Part shown: positions 1 to 8,192 of the stretch, piece after piece
Layout of the letters: each line of letters starts with the position of its first letter
Numbering within the stretch: the stretch's first letter is position 1
Assembly (NCBI RefSeq): GCF_029761935.1
Contig: NZ_CP121699.1
Coordinates: 2,666,001 to 2,730,000 of the forward strand
DNA from: Microbacterium testaceum
Lineage (GTDB): Bacteria; Actinomycetota; Actinomycetes; Actinomycetales; Microbacteriaceae
DNA: 64,000 bases
Reading direction: 5' to 3'
The notes under the pieces: model-generated
The model's input: the letters and a program-made list of their open reading frames with translations, nothing else
Database searches by the model: none
Told to the model about the DNA's origin: nothing
Translations under genes and position numbers: made by a program

Positions 1-1
1 G

Positions 2-1600
2 ATCGCCACCCAGCTGGTGGTCGTGGCCGTCTGCACCGCCGTCTTCGCGTGGCTCGGCGTGCAGCAGCTCAAGGCCGAGGCGGATTCCTCGGCCCTCAAC
101 ATCGCCCGCTCCGTGGCCGAAGCGCCCGAGGTGCGCGAGCGCGTGGCACAGTACTCGGCCGATCCCGGCACTCCGGATGCCGCGGGCCTCCGCGGCGGCG
201 AGCTGCAGCAGTACGCGGCCGACGTGACCGCCCGCACGCAGGGCTTGTTCGTCGTGATCACCGACGACCACGGCATCCGTCTCGCGCACCCCGATCCGGA
301 CCGCTTGGGCGAGGTCGTCAGCACGAGCTTCGTCGACGCGCTCGCCGGGCGCGAGGTCGTGACGTGGGAGACAGGGACGCTCGGCGAATCGGCCCGCGCC
401 AAAGTGCCGGTGTATCCGCCCGGTGGGGGAGCGCCCGTGGGCGAGGTGAGCGTCGGTTTCGAGCGCGCGAGCGTGTTCGACGACCTCCCGGCCCTCATCG
501 GTGGGATCGCGGTCGCCGTGGCGCTCGCCGTGGCGATCGGGGCCGTGGTCGCCCTGCTGATGCGCCGCCGACTCGAGCGACTGACCCTCGGCGTCCAGCC
601 CGAAGAGCTGGTGTCGCTCGTGCAGACGCAGACCGCCGTTCTCGAGAGCGCCGACGAGGGAGTGCTCGCCCTCGACGACGCGGGTGTCGTGCGGGTGTGC
701 ACGCCCTCCGCCGAGCGGCTCCTCGGGATCACGGATGCCGTGGGCCACCGCCTCGACGAGCTGGGCCTCCCGGCGGCCGTCGTCGACGCTCTGTCGGAAT
801 CGGGTTCGTCGAGCGGCCTCCCGCTGGGTGATCGCGTGGTCTTCCTCGACGTGCGTCCGGTGCGCCGCGGAACGCGCACGCTCGGCCGGGTGGCGACGCT
901 GCGGGACCGCACCGACGTCATCGCCCTCTCGGGGCGCCTCGACAGCGTGCGCGCCATGGGCGATGCCCTGCGCGTGCAGCGCCACGAGAACGCCAACCGC
1001 CTGCACGCCGCGGTGGGTCTTCTCGACGCCGGACGCACCGACGAAGCGCGAGCGTTTCTCGCCGACCTCGTCGACCGCGGGTCGGTGGACTGGGCCGTGC
1101 CCGGCATCGAACTCGTCGGCGACCCCATGCTGCAGTCGTTCCTCGGTGCCAAGGCGCTGTCGGCGCGTGAGCGCGGCGTCGCCCTGCGCGTGGCCGACGA
1201 CACGTTCTCGGCCGCCTCGATCGACGACGTCGAAGACGTGGTCGCCGTGCTCGGCAACCTCATCGACAATGCCGTGACGGCCGCGGCGTCCGCTCCCGAA
1301 CCCCGCGGGGTCGAGGTGAGCGTGCTCGACGACGCCGACGCGGTCGTGTTGACGGTGGCCGACACGGGTCCCGGCATCGCCGACGTCGAGGCGATCTTCG
1401 CGCCGCGCGAGCGCGGAGATGATCCGGATGCCGTGCACGGACTCGGCATCGGACTCCCGCTCTCGCGCGAGTTCGCCCGGCGCCGGGGCGGCGAGGTGTG
1501 GGTGGTCGACGCGGGCGGCGGTGACCACGGCGCGGTGGTGGCGGCGCGACTGCCAGGCGTGCGAGGCGGGACGAGCGAGCGAGAGGGAACGAGCGAGTGA
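2..1600 (+). CDS. Sensor histidine kinase, CitA/DcuS type (5' partial)
   Basis: Membrane sensor kinase that probably senses a small carboxylate or similar solute and phosphorylates the regulator encoded next. The open frame runs off the left edge (first whole codon at base 2); a GTG at 17 lies inside the first membrane segment and is unlikely to be the true start. Counting from base 17: the rest of TM1 at 1-15, an extracytoplasmic Cache-like domain (VVITDDHGIRLAHP), TM2 near 157-182, a PAS domain from about 200, then the H-box RHENANRLHAAVGLL typical of this family, N-box LGNLIDNAV, G1 box VADTGPGI and G2 box GLGIGLPLS. It overlaps the response regulator by 4 bp (GTGA), so the two are translationally coupled. 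The ligand cannot be told from sequence. Confidence 0.92.
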   Translation: MATQLVVVAVCTAVFAWLGVQQLKAEADSSALNIARSVAEAPEVRERVAQYSADPGTPDAAGLRGGELQQYAADVTARTQGLFVVITDDHGIRLAHPDPDRLGEVVSTSFVDALAGREVVTWETGTLGESARAKVPVYPPGGGAPVGEVSVGFERASVFDDLPALIGGIAVAVALAVAIGAVVALLMRRRLERLTLGVQPEELVSLVQTQTAVLESADEGVLALDDAGVVRVCTPSAERLLGITDAVGHRLDELGLPAAVVDALSESGSSSGLPLGDRVVFLDVRPVRRGTRTLGRVATLRDRTDVIALSGRLDSVRAMGDALRVQRHENANRLHAAVGLLDAGRTDEARAFLADLVDRGSVDWAVPGIELVGDPMLQSFLGAKALSARERGVALRVADDTFSAASIDDVEDVVAVLGNLIDNAVTAAASAPEPRGVEVSVLDDADAVVLTVADTGPGIADVEAIFAPRERGDDPDAVHGLGIGLPLSREFARRRGGEVWVVDAGGGDHGAVVAARLPGVRGGTSEREGTSE

Positions 1601-2247
1601 ACGGCATCCGGGTGCTGGTCGTCGACGACGACTTCCGCGTGGCGGGACTGCACCGCGACGCGGTGGCGGCGCGGCCGGGCTTCGTCGCGCTCGAGCCCGC
1701 GCGCACGGTGGGTGAGGCGCGCGCCGCGGTCGCCGCGCACGCGCCCGACCTCGTGCTGGCCGACGTGTACCTGCCCGACGGTGACGGCATCGAGCTCGTG
1801 CGCTCGCTCGACGTCGACGCGTTCGTGCTGTCGGCGGCGACGGATGCCGCGACCGTGCGCCGCGCGTTCTCGGCCGGCGGGCTGGCCTATCTCGTCAAGC
1901 CGTTCGATACGCGGGTGCTCGCCGAGCGCCTCGACCGCTTCGCCCGATACCGCAATCTGCTGTCGAGTTCGCGCCCGCTCTCGCAGGACGACATCGACCG
2001 AGCGGCCGCGGCGATGCGGGGCGAGCGCGACGGACCCTCGCTCGCGCGCTCGGCGACCGAGCAGACCGTCCTCGCCGCCCTCGGCGCCGACGAGGCGTCG
2101 GCGACCGAGGTGGCCGAGCGCATCGGGGTGTCGCGTGCCACGGCGCAGCGCCACCTCACGGCGCTCGCCGAACGCGGGCTCGTGCAGGTGAGCCTGCGGT
2201 ACGGGTCGACCGGTCGCCCCGAGCACCGCTTCCGCGCCGGCGCCTGA
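1597..2247 (+). CDS. Response regulator, CitB/DcuR type
   Basis: DNA-binding partner of the upstream kinase. The receiver domain (about 1-120) has the acidic pair at D10-D12, the phospho-acceptor D56 in LVLADVYLPDG, the switch residue S79 and the conserved K101 in LVKPF. The C-terminal part carries a winged-helix HTH (EVAERIGVSRATAQRHLTAL), as in CitB/DcuR regulators, which usually activate carboxylate transporters. The 216-residue length is normal for the family. Start GTG at 1597 overlaps the kinase stop. The gene ends 3 bp from the convergent GH13 gene, so its own terminator is not visible and its target genes lie outside the window. Confidence 0.93.
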   Translation: MNGIRVLVVDDDFRVAGLHRDAVAARPGFVALEPARTVGEARAAVAAHAPDLVLADVYLPDGDGIELVRSLDVDAFVLSAATDAATVRRAFSAGGLAYLVKPFDTRVLAERLDRFARYRNLLSSSRPLSQDDIDRAAAAMRGERDGPSLARSATEQTVLAALGADEASATEVAERIGVSRATAQRHLTALAERGLVQVSLRYGSTGRPEHRFRAGA

Positions 2248-2250
2248 CGC

Positions 2251-3537
2251 TCAGCCCTCCAGCACCGCCCACCCGCGCGGGCCGAGCTCGACCCGCCCGT
2301 CGGCGAGGGTGCCGTCACCGGTGGCGATCGTGCGCGCGTCGGCGGCCGGCATCGACGCCGGCTCGTCGCCGATGTTCAGCGCGACCACCACCGCGTCGCC
2401 TCCCACGGCGGTACGCAGCACGATCGCGGCGTTGGCCACCTCGACCACGTCGGTGTGCGCCCGCCACAGCCACGGCTTGCGGCGGCGCAGCGCGATGAGC
2501 GCCCGGTGCGCTTCGAGGATCCGCTCGTCCACCTCGCCGGCCTCCGCGGCGGATGCCGGGAACTCCGGCCGCACCGCGTCGTCGCCGCCCTCGCGCTCTT
2601 CCTTCACCCCGGTCCACCCGAACTCGTCGCCGGCGTAGACCGACGGGGTCCCCGCGACGGTGAAGAGCACGGCGAGGGCGTGCGGCACAAGATCGGCCCC
2701 GATGGCCGAGGCGATGCGGGTGACGTCGTGGTTGCCGACGAAGGTCTGCGGGGCGAAGGTCGCGAGCAGTTCGTCGTGCCGCTCGATCGCGTGGCTCAGC
2801 TCGAAGAGGTTGCCGTCGGCGATGCCGTGCCAGATGCCCTGCCACAGCTCGTACTGCGTCAGCGAGTCCATCGTCGAGGCGCGCACGATCGCGGGTCCGT
2901 CCCCGTGGATGACCTCGCCGACGAACCACGCCTCCGGGAACCTCTCGCGCACGCGCGGCAGCACCTCGGCCCAGAACTCGGTCGGCACCGCGTACGCGGC
3001 ATCCAGCCTCCACCCGTCGATCCCGCGCTCGAGCCAGTGGCACATGACGTCGACCACGAGGTCGGCGACCGCTGGCGACGAGTGGTCGAGGGCGACGAGC
3101 GCGCCGTGCCCCTCGAACACCTCGGCCTCGAAGGTTCCGTCGACCCAGCGCCCGCGGAACAACTGCGGTCCGTCCTCCGACGCGTCGCGGAAGGCGGGGT
3201 GCGCCCGTCCGACGTGGTTGAACACCCCGTCGAGCAGCACCCGGATGCCGCGCTCCCGCGCCCCCGCGAGCAGGCGGTCGAAACCTCCGTCGTCGCCGAG
3301 GCGCGGGTCGATGCGCAGGTGGTCGACGGTGTCGTAGCCGTGGGTCTCCGACGCGAACACCGGCCCGAGCAGCAGCCCGTTCAGGCCGAGCTCGATGACG
3401 TGGTCGAGCCAGGGCTCGAGGCGGTCGAGGCGGTGTTCGATCTCGGCATCCGGCCCCTCGCCGTCGCGGATCGGTGCGCCGACGAAGCCGAGCGGGTAGA
3501 CGTGCCACCACATGACGTGTTCGGGCCACCCAGCCAT
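2251..3537 (-). CDS. GH13 alpha-amylase family glycoside hydrolase
   Basis: Cytoplasmic alpha-glucan hydrolase or transglycosylase of 428 residues. No signal peptide is seen. The (beta/alpha)8 core shows DGVFNHVG at 103-110, nucleophile D179 in GWRLDAAYA, acid/base E208 in WFVGEVIHGD and the third carboxylate D271 in FVGNHDVTR. The C-terminal beta domain (ALRRRKPWLW onwards) is short. A GGGGGAGG ribosome site precedes ATG 3537. It lies 100 bp downstream of the ROK gene on the same strand and may share its transcript. Neighbours point to alpha-glucosides or maltodextrins as substrate; the exact linkage specificity (amylase, cyclomaltodextrinase or transferase) is undecided. Confidence 0.9.
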   Translation of the reverse strand: MAGWPEHVMWWHVYPLGFVGAPIRDGEGPDAEIEHRLDRLEPWLDHVIELGLNGLLLGPVFASETHGYDTVDHLRIDPRLGDDGGFDRLLAGARERGIRVLLDGVFNHVGRAHPAFRDASEDGPQLFRGRWVDGTFEAEVFEGHGALVALDHSSPAVADLVVDVMCHWLERGIDGWRLDAAYAVPTEFWAEVLPRVRERFPEAWFVGEVIHGDGPAIVRASTMDSLTQYELWQGIWHGIADGNLFELSHAIERHDELLATFAPQTFVGNHDVTRIASAIGADLVPHALAVLFTVAGTPSVYAGDEFGWTGVKEEREGGDDAVRPEFPASAAEAGEVDERILEAHRALIALRRRKPWLWRAHTDVVEVANAAIVLRTAVGGDAVVVALNIGDEPASMPAADARTIATGDGTLADGRVELGPRGWAVLEG

Positions 3538-3637
3538 GGGGCCTCCCCCTGTCCGGGGATCGGACCGGACCCCTCGACGCTATCCGTCCGCGCGATTCGC
3601 GCCGCGGGGGTTGTCCTGTCGCTCCGGATGCCGTGGC

Positions 3638-4864
3638 TCACGCCCGCGCACGATCCTCGGGCAGCGCGAAGACGGGCAGGTCGAGGGCGTTCTCGCGCGC
3701 CGCCTCGACGGCGGCGGCGACCGCGCCGATCGAGACGATGTCGGCGCCGAGGCCCGAGGCGACGACCTCGGGGGCGGGCAGGTCGAGGGCGCGCGGCAGG
3801 GCGGCGATCGCGGCGTCGATGATGGGGCCCGCGCCCGCGGCGATGGCGCCCGAGACGATCACGCGGTCGACGTCGAACAGGCTGCCGAAGATGCCGACCA
3901 CCCCGGCCAACGCCCCGCCCACCTGTCGCGCGATGGCGAGGGCCCCGGCATCGCCCGTCGCGGCGAGGTCGAGCACGGTCTTGGCGTCGAACGACTCGGG
4001 GTCGAGCCCGCGCAACGCACTGTCGGCCGGAAGGCTCTCATCGGCGAGCGCCGCTCGCGCCGCGTCGACGCAGCGGGGCGCGAGACCCTCGGCGCTGCCG
4101 ACGCCCTCGACGCGGTCGAAGGCCACGGTCTCGCCCGCGCCGCCGTGTTTTCCGCGCAGCAGGTGACCGTCGAGGTGGATGCCGGCGCCGAATCGTTCTC
4201 CGGCGAGCAGGGCGACGAAGTCGTCGCAGCCGACGGCGGCCCCCCGCGCGCGTTCGGCGACGGCCGCGAGAGAGGCGTCGTTCTCGACGCGGACGATCGG
4301 CGACCACGCCTGGAAGGTGTCGACGAAGCCGGGGTTCATGCGTTCCCAGAATCGGTCGTGGTGCACGGGCGAGCGTCCGTGGCGGTCGACGGGGGCGGGC
4401 ACCCCGACGCACATCGCAACGATGTCCGAGCGGCCTCGTCGCGCGCGCGTGAGGGTCGCGTCCACGATCGTCTCGGCCGCGCGTCGGCGCCGGTCGGGGG
4501 AGTCGCGTTCGGGGTCGACGGTCACGCGCGAGGTGGCGAGGGTCTCTCCGCGCAGGTCGGCGACGGTGGCGGTCACGTGACCGCGCCCGGCATCGACGCC
4601 GACGACGACGCCGGAGCCGGGCTGGAAGGCGAAGCGCCGCGCGGGCCGGCCCTTGGAGTACTCCCCGACGGCGCGGGCGTTCGGCATCTCGGCCAGCAGT
4701 CGCCGGGCGGTGAGCTCGTCAAGCACGTCGATCGCCGTCGAGCGGGTCACCCCGACGGCGGCGATCACGTCGCTCGCGGTGAAGGCGTCGGCCTCCCACG
4801 CGTGCCGCAGCACCGCGTCGAGGCTGTGTCGGCGCAGCGAGGGCGTGGCGGTCGTCGCATCCAT
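3638..4864 (-). CDS. ROK family transcriptional regulator
   Basis: Sugar-responsive repressor, 408 residues from ATG 4864. An N-terminal winged HTH (SDVIAAVGVTRSTAIDVLDEL) precedes the ROK sugar-kinase-like fold, visible as VVVGVDAGRGHVTATVADL and the later ALLAGERFGAGIHLDGHLLRG. The zinc-site cysteines usual in ROK repressors (CGxxGC...) are not evident, so sugar and metal binding may differ. ATG 4864 was chosen because GAAGGGG lies 9 nt upstream; ATG 4870 is in frame but only 3 nt from that site. It is divergent from the CUT1 transporter operon, and a near-perfect inverted repeat between them (4951-4970) is the likely operator. Confidence 0.9.
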   Translation of the reverse strand: MDATTATPSLRRHSLDAVLRHAWEADAFTASDVIAAVGVTRSTAIDVLDELTARRLLAEMPNARAVGEYSKGRPARRFAFQPGSGVVVGVDAGRGHVTATVADLRGETLATSRVTVDPERDSPDRRRRAAETIVDATLTRARRGRSDIVAMCVGVPAPVDRHGRSPVHHDRFWERMNPGFVDTFQAWSPIVRVENDASLAAVAERARGAAVGCDDFVALLAGERFGAGIHLDGHLLRGKHGGAGETVAFDRVEGVGSAEGLAPRCVDAARAALADESLPADSALRGLDPESFDAKTVLDLAATGDAGALAIARQVGGALAGVVGIFGSLFDVDRVIVSGAIAAGAGPIIDAAIAALPRALDLPAPEVVASGLGADIVSIGAVAAAVEAARENALDLPVFALPEDRARA

Positions 4865-4902
4865 CGGCATCCGCCCCTTCGTCGTCCCGCGCCACGGACC
4901 TC

Positions 4903-4931
4903 TTGACCGGTGTGCGCCCCGATGCAATACT
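4903..4931 (+). promoter_or_regulatory. Sigma-70-type promoter of the alpha-glucoside transporter operon
   Basis: TTGACC at 4903-4908 and AATACT at 4926-4931 are separated by 17 bp. They point towards the binding-protein gene at 5010, leaving an untranslated leader of roughly 70 nt. The inverted repeat at 4951-4970 begins just downstream of the expected start point, suited to a roadblock by the ROK protein. Confidence 0.6.
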
Positions 4932-4950
4932 GCCTCCACGACATTGATTT

Positions 4951-4970
4951 GGCGACTAGATTTAGTCACC
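4951..4970. promoter_or_regulatory. Probable ROK operator (inverted repeat)
   Basis: The 20-bp site has perfect half-sites GACTA and TAGTC around GATT, and the outer GG/CC also pair with one mismatch between them. It is the only AT-rich stretch of this intergenic region and lies between the divergent ROK gene and the transporter operon. Assignment to the ROK protein rests on position and symmetry. Confidence 0.6.
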
Positions 4971-5009
4971 GACACAACATATTCGCAGTGCGGCGGAGGA
5001 GGAGAACAG

Positions 5010-6323
5010 GTGTCGACGAAGACCAGAGCCGGGCGACGGTGGCTCGCGGCGACCACGGTGGGGGTGCTCGGGGCGAGTCTGCTCGCGGGCTGCTCCGCCG
5101 ACGGGCGCGAGACCATCCGCTTCACCTTCAGCAAGCGCGAGGCGCTGTCGTTCATGAACGACGTCGTCGCGCAGTACAACGCCTCGCAAGACAAGGTGCG
5201 CGTCGAGATGGACAGCTCCGGCGTCGACGTCGTCTCGGCGAGCTTCGTTCGCGGTAACCCGCCCGACATCATGCTCGCCAACTACAACTACGAGGTCGCC
5301 CGCTTCGTGCAGCGCTGCGCGCTCACCGACCTCAGCGGCACCGCGGCGGCCGCGAGCGTCCGTGAAGACCTGCAGCCGCTCATGGACCAGTACGGCTCGT
5401 GTGAAGGTCGCACCAGCGCCCTGCCGTACTCGGTGATGGCCGCATCCGTCATCTACAACAAGCAGATCTTCGACCAGCTCGGGCTTCAGGTGCCCACCAC
5501 CTACGACGAGCTGATCCAGGTCGCCGAGACCCTGAAGCAGAACGGCGTGACCCCGTTCTACGGCACCTTCAAAGACGACTGGACCGTCGCGCAGGGCTGG
5601 TACGACTACTCCGTCGGCGGCTCGCTGAACGTCATCGACTTCTTCGACGGCCTCGCCGCCGAGGGCGACCAGGTCGGTCCCGACTCGTCGGTGTCGTTCG
5701 CGAAGGATTTCACCGAGCCCATGAACCGCATGCTCGAGCTGGCGCGGGACTACACGAATCCGGATGCCGAGAGCCGGGCCTACGGCGACGGCAACCTCGC
5801 CTTCGCTCAGGGCGAGGCGGGCATGTACCTGCAGGGACCGTGGGCGCTCGGCGAGATCGCCAAGACGGCGCCCGACCTGCCCGTCGGCACGTTCCCGCTG
5901 CCCATGACCGACGACCCGGCCGACCTCAAAGTGCGCGTCAACATGGACCTCGCCGCGATCATCCCCGAGGCGTCGCGCCACCAGGACGCCGCCCGGGACT
6001 TCCTCGAATACCTTTACCAGCCCGAGATCATCGAGGCCTACAACGAGTCGCAGCTCGGCTTCGCCCCCACGAAGGACGCCCCCTCGCCGAGCGATCCGCG
6101 TGTGGCGGGGATGATCCCCTACTACGACGAGGGCGCCGTCTACCAGGGCGCGTCGGTGCTCGTGCCCAAGACCATTCCGACCTTCAACTACGCGCAGGCG
6201 ATGATCTTCGGCACGTCGCCCGAGTCCACCCTGCGCACGATGGACGAGGACTGGTCGCGCCTGGCGTTCCGCCAGCCCCCGGCCTCGACGAACGATGCCG
6301 CTGGCGAGGAGGCCGCGCAATGA
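5010..6323 (+). CDS. CUT1 ABC transporter substrate-binding lipoprotein
   Basis: Extracellular solute-binding protein of the MalE/UgpB class, 437 residues from GTG 5010. The GTG follows a strong GGAGGAGGAG site, and only this start gives a clean lipoprotein signal peptide: basic RRW, a hydrophobic core and lipobox LLAGC with Cys28. It delivers an oligosaccharide, probably an alpha-glucoside given the GH13 enzymes on either side, to the two permeases that follow. It is first in the operon 5010-9875 and overlaps the next gene by 4 bp. Longer upstream reading frames run through the operator region and are discarded. Confidence 0.93.
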   Translation: MSTKTRAGRRWLAATTVGVLGASLLAGCSADGRETIRFTFSKREALSFMNDVVAQYNASQDKVRVEMDSSGVDVVSASFVRGNPPDIMLANYNYEVARFVQRCALTDLSGTAAAASVREDLQPLMDQYGSCEGRTSALPYSVMAASVIYNKQIFDQLGLQVPTTYDELIQVAETLKQNGVTPFYGTFKDDWTVAQGWYDYSVGGSLNVIDFFDGLAAEGDQVGPDSSVSFAKDFTEPMNRMLELARDYTNPDAESRAYGDGNLAFAQGEAGMYLQGPWALGEIAKTAPDLPVGTFPLPMTDDPADLKVRVNMDLAAIIPEASRHQDAARDFLEYLYQPEIIEAYNESQLGFAPTKDAPSPSDPRVAGMIPYYDEGAVYQGASVLVPKTIPTFNYAQAMIFGTSPESTLRTMDEDWSRLAFRQPPASTNDAAGEEAAQ

Positions 6324-7234
6324 CCACCACCACCACGATCGTCACGGGAGGCAAGGCGACAGCGCGTCGCAGCTCCCGCCGGATCGAGCCGATCTACTAC
6401 CTGTTCTTGCTGCCGACGCTCGTGCTGTTCACGCTCGCGATCACGGTTCCCGGTCTCATCGGCATCTTCTTCAGCTTCACCGACTCGATCGGGCTGGGGG
6501 AGTGGAACTTCACCGGGCTCACCAACTACATCGCGATCTTCAGCGACCCCGCGATCCTGCAGGCCTACCTGTTCACCTTCGGGTTCTCGGTGGCGACGGT
6601 CATCGTGGTCAACGTCGCCGCCTTCCTGCTGGCGGTGGGGCTCACCGCGCAGATCCGCTTCAAGAAGGCCCTGCGCACGGTGTTCGTCATCCCGATGGTG
6701 ATCTCGGGCATCATCATCGCCTACGTCTTCAACTTCCTCTTCAGCAACTCGGTGCCCGAGGCGGGGGCCGCCCTCGGCATCCCGTGGCTCGAGACGAGCC
6801 TGCTCGCCAACCCCGACCTCGCGTGGGTCGCGATCGTGATCGTCACCGCGTGGCAGGCCATCCCCGGCACGCTCCTGATCTACATCGCGGGTCTGCTGGC
6901 GGTGCCCGGCGACGTGTACGAGGCCGCCGGCCTCGACGGGGCGAGCAAGACCCAGCAGCTGCTGCGCATCACGTTGCCGCTGGTGGCCGGGTACGTCGTG
7001 ATCAACGTCATCCTCGGCTTCAAGGGCTTCTTGAACGCGTACGACATCATCGTCGGTCTCACCGGCGGTGGCCCCGGCACCGCGACGCGCAGTGTCGCGA
7101 TGTCGATCATCTTGGGATTCAACGGAGGCGACTACGCCTACCAGATGGCCAACGCCGCGCTCTTCTTCGTGGTCGCCGTCGTCATCTCGCTCCTGCAGCT
7201 CTCGCTGACCCGGGGAAGGAACACCCTGTCATGA
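6320..7234 (+). CDS. CUT1 ABC transporter permease (MalF-like)
   Basis: Inner-membrane permease of 304 residues with six predicted membrane helices, starting around YYLFLLPTLVLFTLAITVPG. The cytoplasmic EAA loop that docks the ATPase is seen as EAAGLDGASKTQQLLRITLP. ATG 6320 overlaps the binding-protein stop (ATGA), and the stop overlaps the next permease in the same way. There is no ATP-binding subunit in this operon, as is common in actinobacterial CUT1 systems that borrow one shared ATPase (MsiK); that part is inferred. Confidence 0.93.
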   Translation: MTTTTTIVTGGKATARRSSRRIEPIYYLFLLPTLVLFTLAITVPGLIGIFFSFTDSIGLGEWNFTGLTNYIAIFSDPAILQAYLFTFGFSVATVIVVNVAAFLLAVGLTAQIRFKKALRTVFVIPMVISGIIIAYVFNFLFSNSVPEAGAALGIPWLETSLLANPDLAWVAIVIVTAWQAIPGTLLIYIAGLLAVPGDVYEAAGLDGASKTQQLLRITLPLVAGYVVINVILGFKGFLNAYDIIVGLTGGGPGTATRSVAMSIILGFNGGDYAYQMANAALFFVVAVVISLLQLSLTRGRNTLS

Positions 7235-8166
7235 CCGCCCTCAACCAGCCCGCCCTCGCCGTGGAGCAGGCCGAGCTGACCCTCCCCGAGCGCCAGGGTC
7301 CCGCCGGGGCCGGGCCGTCGCGCCGCCGCTCCCGCCGCGTCGGCATGGAGCGCGTCGACTGGTCGACGACGACCATCCTCGTGCTCTGCGCCCTCACCGT
7401 GCTGCTGCCGCTGTACGTCACCGTCTCGATGGCGTTGAAGAGCGGCACCCAGGTCGTCGACGGCAATGCGTTCTCGTTCCCCTCGCCGATCAGCTTCGAC
7501 GGGTTCGTCCAGGCGTGGACGCTGACCAAGTTCCCGGTGGGTCTCGCGATCTCGCTGCTGGTCACCGCCGGCACCGTCGTCGCCACGATCATCCTCGCGG
7601 CCTTCGCCTCGTACGCGATCGCCCGCAACTGGGACCGCAAGCTCTTCCGCTACTCGTTCTTCTACCTGCTCGCGGCCATGTTCATCCCGTTTCCCGTCGT
7701 CGCGCTGCCGCAGATCCAGCTCACGGGCCGGGTCGGTCTCGACAACCCGCTGGGCGTGATCATCCTCGCCACGATGTTCCAACTGAGCTTCAGCGTGCTG
7801 CTGTTCACCGCGTTCCTGCGCTCGATCCCCCTCGAGCTGGAGGAGAGCGCGCGCATCGACGGCGCGACCACCTGGCAGACGTTCTGGCAGCTGATCTTCC
7901 CGCTGCTGGCCCCGATGAGCGCCACGGTCGGCATCTTCGCCTTCCTCTACGCCTGGAACGACTTCATGATGCCCTCGCTCATCATCAGCGATCCGGCTCT
8001 GCAGACCCTGCCTGTGCGTCAGAACCTGTTCCAGACGCAGTTCTCCAACAACTACAACGTCGCCTTCGCCTCGTATCTGATGGCCATGGCCCCCGCGATC
8101 GTCGCCTACCTCTTCACCCAGCGATGGGTGATGGCGGGCGTCACGCAGGGCGCCGTCAAGGGCTGA
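7231..8166 (+). CDS. CUT1 ABC transporter permease (MalG-like)
   Basis: Second permease of the heterodimer, 311 residues. After a 45-residue polar N-terminus come six membrane helices and the EAA motif EESARIDGATTWQTFWQLI. The end sequence GVTQGAVKG is typical of MalG-type permeases and recurs almost unchanged in the other CUT1 system of this window (VQGAVKG at 14388). Start ATG 7231 overlaps the previous stop; a 26-bp gap with a GAAAGGA site separates it from the glucosidase. Confidence 0.93.
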   Translation: MTALNQPALAVEQAELTLPERQGPAGAGPSRRRSRRVGMERVDWSTTTILVLCALTVLLPLYVTVSMALKSGTQVVDGNAFSFPSPISFDGFVQAWTLTKFPVGLAISLLVTAGTVVATIILAAFASYAIARNWDRKLFRYSFFYLLAAMFIPFPVVALPQIQLTGRVGLDNPLGVIILATMFQLSFSVLLFTAFLRSIPLELEESARIDGATTWQTFWQLIFPLLAPMSATVGIFAFLYAWNDFMMPSLIISDPALQTLPVRQNLFQTQFSNNYNVAFASYLMAMAPAIVAYLFTQRWVMAGVTQGAVKG

Positions 8167-8192
8167 CCGACCATCCCCTCGAAAGGACCACC

